A stretch of DNA of 64,000 nt from JAUWCL01 sp964599375 (GTDB lineage Bacteria > Krumholzibacteriota > Krumholzibacteriia > Krumholzibacteriales > Krumholzibacteriaceae). The stretch lies in NCBI GenBank assembly GCA_964599375.1, contig CAZREW010000008.1, forward strand, positions 1-64,000, read 5' to 3'. The notes below the pieces were generated by a model. That model had not been told where the DNA came from. It saw nothing but the letters and a program-made list of their open reading frames with translations, and searched no databases. The position numbers and the translations under genes were made by a program. This document shows positions 23,771-32,223 of this stretch, piece after piece. Each line of letters begins with the position of its first letter. Position 1 is the first letter of the stretch.

Positions 23771-24681
23771 TGAGGATATCAGCAGCCGCACCAGCTTTCA
23801 TCCTGATACTATTACACGCCGCAATGATCCTGACACCCGCGCCTGCGGACGCGGAAGGATACAGCAGGATAGTATCGCTTGCGCCGAATATCACGGAGAC
23901 ACTCTACGCACTGGGCCTCGGGGACAGGGTGGCAGGAGTGACGAGGTTCTGCGCGTGGCCGCCCGAAGCGGGCGAAAAGCCCGATGTAGGCGGATATTTC
24001 GATCCCAACCTCGAGGCGATCGTATCTCTCGAGCCTGACCTGGTGATAATGCTTCCCGCCCACCAGCGTCTGCGCCCCTTTCTCGAAGAGCTCGATATAG
24101 AGTATCTGACCGTAGCCAATGAGACCATCTCCGAGATCATCGGCACTGTAAGGGCGATAGGCGACAGATGCGGAGTCGGTGAAAGGGCGGCGCAGATGGC
24201 CGACTCGCTCGAGCGCGAAGTCGATTCGGCCTGCCCGGCGGGGGAAGAGAGCGTGCGGCCCAGGGTGCTGATAGTGGTGGACAGGCAGTACGGGACCGAG
24301 CCCGATGAGGTATACGCCGCCGCCAGTGGTACATGGTACGATGAGCTCGTGGTAGCGGCGGGCGGGACCAATGTCCTGAAGGGAACGTCCCCGGCGTATC
24401 CGATGCTTTCGCCGGAGAGCCTTGTCCATCTTCAGCCCGATATCATCATCGATATCGTCCCCGGTGCCGGCGGCAGGGGGCTCGAAGCGGACGCTATCGC
24501 CGCCGACTGGGGGCCCTTCGACATGCTCAGGGCCGTCACGGATCGAAGAGTCCATGTCCTTACCGGGCGATACGCCGCGGTGCCCGGCCCAAGGTTCGTG
24601 CGCCTGCTCGAGGAGCTCTGCGCCATATTCCACGACCGGGACGAAAATGAAAAGGGACGGCCGCGGCCGTCCCTCGAATGA
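23770..24681 (+). CDS. BtuF-like periplasmic binding protein
   Basis: A 303-residue exported protein of the cobalamin/iron-siderophore binding family (class III, two lobes joined by a rigid helix). The signal peptide ends near PADA-EGYSR. RIVSLAPNITETLYALGLGDRVAGVTRF and DPNLEAIVSLEPDLVIM are typical of BtuF. The second lobe includes WYDELVVAAGGTNVLKG and ESLVHLQPDIIIDIVPG. No permease or ATPase gene is adjacent, so the transporter it feeds is elsewhere, if it exists. Ligand is uncertain: cobalamin, heme or a siderophore are all possible. A minus-strand terminator is embedded in its last codons. Confidence 0.78.
   Translation: MRISAAAPAFILILLHAAMILTPAPADAEGYSRIVSLAPNITETLYALGLGDRVAGVTRFCAWPPEAGEKPDVGGYFDPNLEAIVSLEPDLVIMLPAHQRLRPFLEELDIEYLTVANETISEIIGTVRAIGDRCGVGERAAQMADSLEREVDSACPAGEESVRPRVLIVVDRQYGTEPDEVYAAASGTWYDELVVAAGGTNVLKGTSPAYPMLSPESLVHLQPDIIIDIVPGAGGRGLEADAIAADWGPFDMLRAVTDRRVHVLTGRYAAVPGPRFVRLLEELCAIFHDRDENEKGRPRPSLE
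24643..24674 (-). terminator. Rho-independent terminator of the outer-membrane protein gene
   Basis: A perfect 22-bp palindrome, AGGGACGGCCG (24653-24663) and CGGCCGTCCCT (24664-24674), is followed on the minus strand by TTTCATTTTC. It lies inside the last codons of the convergent BtuF-like gene (stop at 24681). On the plus strand no T-run follows, so it is mainly a minus-strand signal. Confidence 0.7.
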
Positions 24682-24699
24682 CCTTCCGTGTCCGTTCCC

Positions 24700-26031
24700 C
24701 TAGAACCTGTAAGCGGCGCTCGCGACGAATTCAGTAGTGACCTTCTTTTCACTGAGCCACTGCGTGGATCTCTCGAAACTGCCCCTGGATACGGCGAGAT
24801 CCACCATGAGGAGATCCGCGAATATGTAGCCGATCCCGGCGGTATAGTAATGCCTCTCCTCCTTGACCTCGGTGAAATCCCACTCCGTGCTCAGCCAGAA
24901 TTCGTCGCCCTGCTCCTCGATGTATGTCAGCTCGTCGATCCCCTTGAAGGGCAGCGGCAGATACATGTACCCGGCCCTGAACGAAAGGGATGTCCCGGGG
25001 ATGGTCATCTCCGCCCCGGCCCTGTACGACCATACCTGCCTCATGATATCGATCGTGGGATCGTTCTCGTAGTAGATCTTCCGGTCGTTATATTCGGTCT
25101 GCCTGTAGTCGGCCCAGGAGATGTCGAGGGCCACGATAAGGTCCTCCGCCTGAAAGGACGCTCCGAAACGGAAGTTCATCGGGAGGGTGAACTTTTCCTC
25201 GCTGTAGAAGGGGTACGGGTCGGTCGTCCATCCCGATCCGTCCTGATAGGTGCCGTCATAATACTCGGAACCGGATCCCTGGTAAGTGATCCACGAGGGC
25301 GTCGTGAAGACCAGTCCGGCGTGCAGGAATGTGCTCAACCTTGCGAGAATACCGAACTCGAAGCTTACCCCGTCAAGGTCAGCGGTGACGTCATCGATCC
25401 ATGCATATGAGGAATCACCCGCGCCGGCGAATGATATCTCTTCGGTAAAACCGGGAGACTCGTCCCAGATCACGAAGCTCCCGCCCACGGAGATCTCTTT
25501 CGTAATGTTCCCGGCTACGCTGAACTTGTAATGGTAGATGTTTCCGGTCTGGAGGAAGATGTTTCTCAGGTTGCCGCCGAGGTCGGGCCTGGAGGCGTCC
25601 TTCAGATATTCGAGGTTGGAAGAGCCGACCCTGAAGATGCCGAACCCGAATTTCAGGTCGGTCGTATAGGTCTCGTAGGGCACGAGGACTGCAACGTGAC
25701 CGAATGCCGTATATGAGCCCCGGGTCCCGGAAAGCGACCCGTCATAGTTCTCGTCTATATCCTGCCAGAGCTGGTGCATCCCGAAGGAGACCTCGTTCCC
25801 GCTGGAACGGACGATCCCGGCGGGGTTGTATATCAGGCCGAGCGCGTCATCGCTGACCGATGTAAATGCGCCGCCCATTCCCCAGGCCCTTGCCCCGGTT
25901 CCCCACGTATCGAGAGTGCAGAGCCTTTCCAGCGTCAGGACACCCATTATCTGGGCTCCGGATGCGGCCGGCAGGGCCAGAAGAAGTATGACCAGCGGCA
26001 TCGCAGTCAGTGCTTTCCTTGTCTTTTTCAT
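24700..26031 (-). CDS. OmpP1/FadL/PorV-like outer-membrane beta-barrel
   Basis: A 443-residue predicted barrel. The signal peptide ends near LPAASGAQ. The plug-like N-terminal motif GTGARAWGMGGAFTSVSDDALGLIYNPAGI matches the hydrophobe-transport/PorV group. Repeated amphipathic strands rich in Tyr, Phe and Asp follow, and the chain ends in FVASAAYRF with the C-terminal Phe expected by the BAM machine. The ATG at 26031 has AAGGA 9-10 nt upstream; the open frame before it is not used. It is transcribed divergently from the TPR gene at 26191 and convergently with the BtuF-like gene. Substrate is unknown: fatty acid-like molecules or a role as a type IX secretion shuttle are both possible. Confidence 0.75.
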   Translation of the reverse strand: MKKTRKALTAMPLVILLLALPAASGAQIMGVLTLERLCTLDTWGTGARAWGMGGAFTSVSDDALGLIYNPAGIVRSSGNEVSFGMHQLWQDIDENYDGSLSGTRGSYTAFGHVAVLVPYETYTTDLKFGFGIFRVGSSNLEYLKDASRPDLGGNLRNIFLQTGNIYHYKFSVAGNITKEISVGGSFVIWDESPGFTEEISFAGAGDSSYAWIDDVTADLDGVSFEFGILARLSTFLHAGLVFTTPSWITYQGSGSEYYDGTYQDGSGWTTDPYPFYSEEKFTLPMNFRFGASFQAEDLIVALDISWADYRQTEYNDRKIYYENDPTIDIMRQVWSYRAGAEMTIPGTSLSFRAGYMYLPLPFKGIDELTYIEEQGDEFWLSTEWDFTEVKEERHYYTAGIGYIFADLLMVDLAVSRGSFERSTQWLSEKKVTTEFVASAAYRF

Positions 26032-26155
26032 GACCAGTGATCCTTTCAGGGGCTGCCTAAAAGCCTGTTTTTCAGCATAAGGAGTATATGAGATGCCCGT
26101 CATGATGTCAACGGACTCGATATCGGCTGATAAATGACCGCCGTTGCGTTTGTTT

Positions 26156-26184
26156 TTGCCCCGGGGGACCTGGTCAGGTATAAT
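26156..26184 (+). promoter_or_regulatory. Sigma70 promoter of the TPR-lipoprotein-RpoE operon
   Basis: TTGCCC (26156-26161) and a consensus TATAAT (26179-26184) are separated by 17 bp. The ATG of the next gene lies 7 nt after the -10 box, at the expected start of transcription, so the mRNA would be leaderless. Confidence 0.7.
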
Positions 26185-26190
26185 ATATGG

Positions 26191-27933
26191 ATGAATGCAT
26201 TCAGGAAATACGTGACGATGCTCCTGTTGGTCACCGCGGCTGTCCTCGTTCCCGGAGCGGGCCGTGCCCGGGAACAGGCGGAAAGGACCGCGCAGGTATA
26301 CTACATGCGCGGGTCCTTCATGGAGTCGAGCGGCGAACTCGTTCTCGCCTACACATACTATACCTTCGCGGAAAAGTCCGAGCCGGACAACGCGGCGATC
26401 AGTCTCGCCCTGGCCAGGGTGACACTGGACATGGGCAAATTCGAGGAGACGAGAAAGTACGCCGGGCGCCTGCTCGAGAAGGGGGCCTATGTCTCGATGG
26501 CGAGCCTGATGCTGGCCGAGGTCGAATACGAGGATAATAACAAGGACAAGGCCGTCGAACTCCTCGAGAGCATCAGGGACGATGAGGATGTACCGCAGTT
26601 CGAGGTGTACAAGTTCCTCGCGAAGATACACCTCGAACAGAACGACCTGGAAGCCGCAAGGCTCTCCCTTGAGCGCGCCCGGGAACTCGATCCGGGCGAC
26701 CTCTTCGTACATTACAGGCTGGGCCTGATCTACGCCGACAGCGGGGACGTGGCGAAAGCCGTCGAGTCGCTGAGGAAGGCTATCGAGGTGAATCCGGGTT
26801 TCGCGGGCTCGTATCTCGCGCTCGGATCGATACTACAGCACTACGGGGACGATGAAGGAGCGGCAGAGGCATTTGAGAACGTGATCGAGCTCGATCCGGG
26901 GAACAGGACGGCCGTGGCTGAACTTTCCGGTCTCTATCTCGAACAGGGCCGCCTCGAGGATGGGGTGGAGCTCCTCGAGCCTCTTTACGAGGAACACAAG
27001 CTCGGAGAGAACGGCAAGCTCCTTCTCGGGCGGTTTTATTACGGGTTGGGCAGGTCTGAAGACGCCCTGACTGTCTTCCGGGCCCTTCTGGCCACCATGG
27101 GCGAGAGACCCCAGATAATGAGGGCTGTCGCCGAGATCGAGATGAACAGGGGCAACTTCAGGACCGCGTGCGAGTATCTCGACAGGCTCGTGGAGATCGA
27201 GCCCGATGTCTTCAGCAATTACATAGGCCTCGTCCTTATCGCCAACGGGCTTGCCGGCGATCCGTCCAGTCCCGAAGAGGACAGGAGGTTCTCCAGCGTC
27301 GAGGGGACCATGTACCTCAGGGAAGCGGTGAAGAGGATGGACCGCACGAAGTATTCGGATAATTTCGTGATCGGAACGGTCTACCGGAAGATAAACGACC
27401 CCGAGAGGGCCGAGCAGTTCCTCACCGCTGCCGAAGCTCTGTCGCCGCGCTCAAGGGAGGTCCTGCTCGAACTCGCGGCGCTCTACGAGGATATGGGCAG
27501 GTACGACGACTCGATACGGCGGATCAGGACGGTGTACAGCAACGAACCTGAGGACCCGAGCGTAAACAATTTTTACGGATATATCCTGGCCGTCAAGGGC
27601 GACAGCCTTGAGTTCGCCGAGGAGCTGATCAGGAACGCCCTCGACAAGGATCCCGGGAACGGTTACTACCTCGACTCTCTCGGCTGGGTGAAGTTCAGAA
27701 AAGGAGAGTTCTCCGACGCTCTGAAGCTTCTTCTCGCCGCCGCCGAGGTCGTGGTGGACGATCCGGTGATCTGGGAGCATATAGGCGATACGTATATGGA
27801 GCTCGGCCAGCCCGGGCTGGCCCTCGAGTCGTACAAACGGTCCGCTGAGGCTGACCCTGATCGTCCCGAGATAGGGGACAAGGTGCGTCAGGCCGGCAGC
27901 GCGGCCTCTAGGGCGGAGAGGAAAGTTGAATAG
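26191..27933 (+). CDS. Secreted TPR-repeat protein
   Basis: A 580-residue exported solenoid. MNAFRKYVTMLLLVTAAVLVPGAGRA is a signal peptide. The rest is a run of tetratricopeptide repeats, for example LFVHYRLGLIYADSGDVAKAVESLRKAIEVNPG and SYLALGSILQHYGDDEGAAEAF in outline, down to GDTYMELGQPGLALESYKRSAEADPD. TPR arrays bind partner proteins; this one probably acts in the periplasm with the lipoprotein encoded next, whose TTG start overlaps its end. The ATG at 26191 sits 7 nt after a consensus -10 box and has no Shine-Dalgarno, which suggests leaderless translation. The operon continues into rpoE and its anti-sigma factor. Confidence 0.8.
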   Translation: MNAFRKYVTMLLLVTAAVLVPGAGRAREQAERTAQVYYMRGSFMESSGELVLAYTYYTFAEKSEPDNAAISLALARVTLDMGKFEETRKYAGRLLEKGAYVSMASLMLAEVEYEDNNKDKAVELLESIRDDEDVPQFEVYKFLAKIHLEQNDLEAARLSLERARELDPGDLFVHYRLGLIYADSGDVAKAVESLRKAIEVNPGFAGSYLALGSILQHYGDDEGAAEAFENVIELDPGNRTAVAELSGLYLEQGRLEDGVELLEPLYEEHKLGENGKLLLGRFYYGLGRSEDALTVFRALLATMGERPQIMRAVAEIEMNRGNFRTACEYLDRLVEIEPDVFSNYIGLVLIANGLAGDPSSPEEDRRFSSVEGTMYLREAVKRMDRTKYSDNFVIGTVYRKINDPERAEQFLTAAEALSPRSREVLLELAALYEDMGRYDDSIRRIRTVYSNEPEDPSVNNFYGYILAVKGDSLEFAEELIRNALDKDPGNGYYLDSLGWVKFRKGEFSDALKLLLAAAEVVVDDPVIWEHIGDTYMELGQPGLALESYKRSAEADPDRPEIGDKVRQAGSAASRAERKVE

Positions 27934-28693
27934 GGTCCGTTTAATACCCTTGATCATCGCGTTCGCCGTATCATGCGCGCAGGCGCCGCCTTCCGGCGAG
28001 CCGATCCCTTCAGGCGATGGGACGCTCTCCTCGCTCTTCCCTCCACAGGCCTCGGCTTCCGGCGGCGAGCTCGAGATATTCACCCGCGTAAGGCTCGACC
28101 TGCCGAAATACAGGATCAGGGGGACATGCGCGCTTTACAGGGCGCCTGACGGTTCCGTTCAGATAGATTTCGTCCACTCCAGTCTCTTCGGTTCGTACAG
28201 GGAGGACGCGACGATATACATAGCTGGAGATTCGATCTCCATCGAGGACCACGAGAGAGGGGTGTTCAGGGGAAACGCCGAGACCCTCGCCCATCTGGAG
28301 GAATATCTGGGGTTCAAGGTCATCCCGGATGATATAATCGTATTCATGCTCCTCGGGAGCCCCGGCCTAGAGGATATGGTCGATCCCGTCTCCTCCGTAT
28401 CGGAAGGGGAATGGAGGCTCTCGGGAGAATGGCGGGGCCGCCTGCTCGAGATCGAGGGAGAAAAAGGCCGCGGCCCGCTGGTCCTGCGGATCTGTCCCAT
28501 GGACGGGAAAGGATGCTATGAGGCCAGATACGGATATGGCCAGGGCACAGGGCTTGAGGGTTATCCGGAGAGGATCGTCTGCGAGAAATCAGGGAGCAGC
28601 GAGAGGCTCTCGGTGACGGTCGAATCGGTCATCCTTAAAAAAAGTGGTGCCGGACTGGAACAAGCCGGCCCCGGCGGGGTAACACAGTGGTGA
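27926..28693 (+). CDS. Lipoprotein, LolB/DUF4292-like
   Basis: A 255-residue lipoprotein: RLIPLIIAFAVSC gives Cys17 as the lipidated residue. The mature part begins with a low-complexity linker, then TRVRLDLPKYRIRGTCALYRAPDGSVQIDFVHSSLFGS in outline, the pattern of the LolB/LppX-type half-barrel and of DUF4292 lipoproteins, which hold lipid in a hydrophobic cavity. The TTG start at 27926 overlaps the TPR gene by 8 nt and the stop overlaps the sigma factor gene by 7 nt, so all three are translationally coupled. A LolB-like role in receiving lipoproteins at the outer membrane is possible but not proven by sequence alone. Confidence 0.6.
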   Translation: MNRVRLIPLIIAFAVSCAQAPPSGEPIPSGDGTLSSLFPPQASASGGELEIFTRVRLDLPKYRIRGTCALYRAPDGSVQIDFVHSSLFGSYREDATIYIAGDSISIEDHERGVFRGNAETLAHLEEYLGFKVIPDDIIVFMLLGSPGLEDMVDPVSSVSEGEWRLSGEWRGRLLEIEGEKGRGPLVLRICPMDGKGCYEARYGYGQGTGLEGYPERIVCEKSGSSERLSVTVESVILKKSGAGLEQAGPGGVTQW

Positions 28694-29361
28694 AGGACAA
28701 GGAAAAGGGAGACGAGGGTTTGAACCTGCAAGAGCCGCTTAAGGGGGACCGCAAGGGGTTCTCCGAGAGAACCGACGAGGAGCTTATCCTGCTGGTCCAG
28801 GAGGGCCAGAACCAGGCGTTCGACGCGCTCGTCGGAAGATACAAGAACCGCCTTTACTCGTATCTTTACCGCCTGCTGGGTAACGAGAGCGAGGCGGAGG
28901 AATTCGCCCAGGAGACTTTCGTGCGGGCTTATATGCACGCCGACAAATACAGGACGATCGCGAGGTTCTCCACATGGCTCTACACTATAGCGACAAACCT
29001 CGTCAGGAACAGGATAAGGAATATAAAGAGAAGGCCCAGGATGGTCAGCATATGGACGGAGGACAGCGGCGGGGAGGACGGAAGATGGGTGGACATCAAG
29101 GACGAGTCACCCACGCCGGAGGAGACGATGGACCGCAAAAGACTGCAGGAAATGATCCAGCAGGCGATCGAGAAGATACCTTCGAAGTATCGTGCGGCCT
29201 TCGTCCTCAGGGAGATCAACGGGCTCAGTTACGAGGAGATCGCGGCGACCACCGGCCTGAAGCTCGGCACTGTCAGGTCCCGGATCAACCGCGGGAGGAT
29301 GCACTTCAAGAAGGCGGTTTCACCACTTCTGGGTAACGATCTGAGATTCAAGGGGAATTGA
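28687..29361 (+). CDS. rpoE: RpoE-type ECF sigma factor
   Basis: A 224-residue extracytoplasmic-function sigma factor. Region 2 is FDALVGRYKNRLYSYLYRLLGNESEAEEFAQETFVRAY, ending in the -10 binding RFSTWLYTIATNLVRNRIR (quoted in parts). Region 4 is IPSKYRAAFVLREINGL followed by the helix-turn-helix YEEIAATTGLKLGTVRSRINRGR. A basic linker of about 40 residues separates them. The start is uncertain: GTG at 28687, GTG at 28690, or TTG at 28720, which has GGAG about 8 nt before it. The anti-sigma gene begins 1 bp after the stop. Lying after two envelope genes, it probably controls an envelope-stress or surface regulon. Confidence 0.9.
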   Translation: MVKDKEKGDEGLNLQEPLKGDRKGFSERTDEELILLVQEGQNQAFDALVGRYKNRLYSYLYRLLGNESEAEEFAQETFVRAYMHADKYRTIARFSTWLYTIATNLVRNRIRNIKRRPRMVSIWTEDSGGEDGRWVDIKDESPTPEETMDRKRLQEMIQQAIEKIPSKYRAAFVLREINGLSYEEIAATTGLKLGTVRSRINRGRMHFKKAVSPLLGNDLRFKGN

Positions 29362-29362
29362 C

Positions 29363-30037
29363 ATGAGATGCAGTACAGCCAGAGATCACTTCTGCCGCAG
29401 CCGTGACGGGACTCTCGACGAAGCCGCGAGGATGCGCCTCCAGGAACACCTGGACCAGTGCCCTGAATGCGCGCAGTACTGCGGTGAGATGGACCGATGC
29501 CTCGAGATGCTGGAGGATCTGCCCGGGATCGAGGTCTCCGAGAACTTTGAATGGAACCTCAAGCGCAGGATCGCTATGGAGAAGTCGAAGGTCATGAGGA
29601 GACGGGCGGTAGCCGATGTCGGAGGCATCGTCTGGGGGTCGAAGTTCATCGCCGCCGCGGCCGCCACTCTCGTGATCGCGCTCGCGGGCGCGTGGATTCT
29701 CGCGGGAAGGGATCCGGCGGACATGTCCGTGAGGGAAAGACTCGCGCAGCAGACTGTCGCAACGAGCGTTCCGAGACAGCAGGGAGAGGTGCGTTTCACA
29801 CAGAGCGGATATCCGGCCGGGATACAGTATGTCTCCGACGACTATCTGGGAGACGTTCCCGTGATCGGGGATAATTCCAGGCAGCTCCCTTTCAGCATGG
29901 CCTCGGATCCGAGGATGGACTACCTGCTGCGGGAGAACGAGCTGCTGAAAAGGCAGGTCGAGCGTCTCAGGCTGCAGAATGCATATATGCAGAAGCTTCT
30001 GATGAGGCACAGGACGATCAAGGCAGTCAAAAAGTAG
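29363..30037 (+). CDS. Zinc-finger anti-sigma factor with membrane helix and C-terminal coiled coil
   Basis: A 224-residue membrane protein that should hold the adjacent sigma factor inactive. The N-terminal anti-sigma domain has Cys3 and the HLDQCPEC motif (His29, Cys33, Cys36), the ZAS-type zinc site. One membrane helix lies at about residues 94-114 (FIAAAAATLVIALAGAWILA). The outer part ends in a coiled coil, LLRENELLKRQVERLRLQNAYMQKLL, an unusual addition that may dimerise or sense a partner. The spacing to the sigma gene is 1 bp. A strong terminator follows, so this is the last gene of the operon starting at 26191. Confidence 0.85.
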   Translation: MRCSTARDHFCRSRDGTLDEAARMRLQEHLDQCPECAQYCGEMDRCLEMLEDLPGIEVSENFEWNLKRRIAMEKSKVMRRRAVADVGGIVWGSKFIAAAAATLVIALAGAWILAGRDPADMSVRERLAQQTVATSVPRQQGEVRFTQSGYPAGIQYVSDDYLGDVPVIGDNSRQLPFSMASDPRMDYLLRENELLKRQVERLRLQNAYMQKLLMRHRTIKAVKK

Positions 30038-30067
30038 GCGCTTTGGGCCGCACCGGGTGATAATATG

Positions 30068-30095
30068 GGCGCTGCCGGCAGGGAGCGCCTTTTTT
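30068..30095 (+). terminator. Rho-independent terminator after the anti-sigma gene
   Basis: GGCGCT (30068-30073) pairs with AGCGCC (30084-30089) around a 10-nt loop that can itself fold, and a run of six T (30090-30095) follows. It closes the operon that starts at 26191. Confidence 0.85.
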
Positions 30096-30144
30096 CTTGC
30101 CCGCCATGGCCGTTTGCCCGTATGTTTCCAGACAGGAGGTGGAT

Positions 30145-31164
30145 ATGAGATCCGGAATCGTTCCCTCGGCCATCCTGGCATGCGCGCTGGCGCTTTCCCC
30201 GTCCTGCGGAAACAGGTCGATCTTCGTCCCGCCCGGTTCCTACAGCGATATCGTGCTGGTCACCGAATCGGGCGAGCCGGGAGGGGCTAACGACGAGATA
30301 ATCAGGGAGCTTCAGCACCCTATCGACTATTATTCGAAGCTGGAGATCCAGTTCAGGGTCCGTATGGTCTCGGCTTACGATTTCGACAGGGAACCTCCCA
30401 CAAAGAACATGGTGATATACGGTGTAGTCAGGCAGGGTCGCACTGGCCAGCTGATCGAGAATTTCATAGGGACGAACAGCGTCAGAAAGGTCCTGGAAGG
30501 CAAGAATAACGTATTCAAGAGGCTGGATTATCCCGTCAAGGGACAGCTGACAGTGATCGTCACTGCTTCCTCTCCCGAGATGCTCCGAAAGGTCACGGTG
30601 GAGAACGGCCAGCTTATAAGAGACATCATCGAAGAAGCGAACAGGGAGAGACTGAGGGAAAACCTCCTGCTCAGGGAGAACACCCAGGCCGAGAAAGACC
30701 TGAAGGCAGAATACGGATTCTCGATCAGAATACCCGAAATGTACAGGATCAACAGGGACTGGGGCGACCTTCCAGGCGTCGAGATCATGAGGGACTACCC
30801 GCACAGGGGGATAACGATATCCTGGCTCTCCTGGAACAAGAAATCGCTGACGCTCGCGGATTCCACTGCGCTTTATGATTTCCGGTCCAAGATCGTATAC
30901 AGCATCCACGACAAGGAAGTGATGCGTCCCGAGCTCGTCTCGTGGAGCATGGGCGAGCTGGGGCCGTACAGCGCGGTCAGGATGGACGGCTACTGGGAAA
31001 GCAGCGTCGACATGTACGGGGGTCCGTTCATCTGTTTCTTCATCCATGACAGGGTAAAAGGAAAGATATGGCTCGTAGACTGTCTTGTCTACGCGCCGGG
31101 ATTCGACAAGCACACGCTCCTGAGAGAGACAGTCTCGATCGCCGAGACTTTCAGGGTGAATTGA
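30145..31164 (+). CDS. DUF4837-like lipoprotein
   Basis: A 339-residue lipoprotein. MRSGIVPSAILACALALSPSC is a lipoprotein signal with Cys21. The mature protein resembles the DUF4837 family seen in Bacteroidetes: VLVTESGEPGGANDEIIRELQ and YYSKLEIQFRVRMVSAYDF near the N-terminus, NMVIYGVVRQGRTG, then EYGFSIRIPEMYRINRD in the middle, FVWLSWNK-like aromatic strands (ISWLSWNKKSLT) and a final YGGPFICFFIHD segment. Function of the family is unknown. The ATG at 30145 has GGAGGTGGAT directly upstream. The family call is from remembered sequence pattern. Confidence 0.6.
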   Translation: MRSGIVPSAILACALALSPSCGNRSIFVPPGSYSDIVLVTESGEPGGANDEIIRELQHPIDYYSKLEIQFRVRMVSAYDFDREPPTKNMVIYGVVRQGRTGQLIENFIGTNSVRKVLEGKNNVFKRLDYPVKGQLTVIVTASSPEMLRKVTVENGQLIRDIIEEANRERLRENLLLRENTQAEKDLKAEYGFSIRIPEMYRINRDWGDLPGVEIMRDYPHRGITISWLSWNKKSLTLADSTALYDFRSKIVYSIHDKEVMRPELVSWSMGELGPYSAVRMDGYWESSVDMYGGPFICFFIHDRVKGKIWLVDCLVYAPGFDKHTLLRETVSIAETFRVN

Positions 31165-31186
31165 AGGCGGCTCGGTCTTACCGTAC

Positions 31187-31216
31187 TTGACACAGGAACG
31201 AGGCCTCTGATAGCCT
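31187..31216 (+). promoter_or_regulatory. Possible promoter upstream of the second TPR gene
   Basis: A consensus TTGACA (31187-31192) is followed after 18 bp by TAGCCT (31211-31216), a weak -10. Transcription would begin near 31223, giving a leader of about 27 nt that contains GGAGGGAAAGG. Confidence 0.4.
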
Positions 31217-31249
31217 GACAGCCGAAACAAGCCGGAGGGAAAGGCTACC

Positions 31250-32209
31250 ATGAAAGACGACATAAGTCTCGAGATCACTCACATGCAGGAGAGATACGAC
31301 AGATCTCCGGAATCGAGGCTTTTCGCGCCCCTGGCAGACGCGTACCGGAAAAAGGGAGATGTCGACAGGGCGATAGAGTTGTGCGAAAAGGGCCTCGAAG
31401 GGTATCCGGATTACGCGAGCGCACATGTCATCCTCGGAAAATGTTTCTACGACAAAGGCGCCACAGAGCGTTCGAGAGCAGAATTCGAGCGGGTGATAGA
31501 GATCGATCCGGAGAACCTGGTCGCCCTGAAGTTCATGGGCGATATCCTTATGGACGAGGGAGACAGGGACGCCTCGATATCGTTCTACCGCAGGCTGTTG
31601 TCGATCGACCCGACCAACGAGGAGGTTTCCGGAAAGCTCAAGGGCCTGGAGGACGAGTTCCGTGAGAGGGAGATAGACCTCGATGACGAGAAGACAGTCA
31701 GAAAGGCCGGTCAGCCCGCGGAGCTGGCGACGATGACCCTTGCCGGGATCTACGCCGCGCAGGGTTACTACAACAAAGCCCTCAAGATATACAGGGAGAT
31801 ACTCGACGCCGAGCCGGGCAATACGGAAGCCAACGAGATGATCGGAAAGATCGAGGCGATGATCGAATCCTCGAACAGGGAAGTCGAGGAGACATTCGAC
31901 GAAGAGGTGCTGTCGATCTCGATAGACGACATCAGCGACGATATGATCGAGAACACATCGGGCCCGGGCACCGGTTCCAGGCATGAGGAGAATGAGGAAA
32001 AGGAAGTCCAGCGGGACGGTTCGGTCCTTGGCGACGAGGACGAGCTCGAGGCCGTGGCGCGGGAACTAGATGAAGCCGACAGGAGAGGAAATCAGGAGAA
32101 GGAATCTTCCGGCAAGGGACCTGATGAGGGAGCCGCCAGGGAAGGGATGGACAACTTCAGGAAGTGGCTCCAGAGGATGCACGAGGATCCGAAGGACGGG
32201 AAGAATTAA
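31250..32209 (+). CDS. Cytoplasmic TPR-repeat protein with acidic tail
   Basis: A 319-residue protein with no signal peptide. Four or five TPR units occupy residues 15-210 (FAPLADAYRKKGDVDRAIELCEKGL; AHVILGKCFYDKGATERSRAEF; IYAAQGYYNKALKIYREIL in outline). The rest is a disordered, very acidic segment ending in a short helix (GMDNFRKWLQRMHED). Such proteins are often seen near efp and type IV pilus genes in related uncultured bacteria, but no function is established. GGAGGG upstream supports the ATG at 31250. It ends 14 bp before efp and probably shares its transcript. Confidence 0.7.
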   Translation: MKDDISLEITHMQERYDRSPESRLFAPLADAYRKKGDVDRAIELCEKGLEGYPDYASAHVILGKCFYDKGATERSRAEFERVIEIDPENLVALKFMGDILMDEGDRDASISFYRRLLSIDPTNEEVSGKLKGLEDEFREREIDLDDEKTVRKAGQPAELATMTLAGIYAAQGYYNKALKIYREILDAEPGNTEANEMIGKIEAMIESSNREVEETFDEEVLSISIDDISDDMIENTSGPGTGSRHEENEEKEVQRDGSVLGDEDELEAVARELDEADRRGNQEKESSGKGPDEGAAREGMDNFRKWLQRMHEDPKDGKN

Positions 32210-32223
32210 AGGGAAGGAAGACC

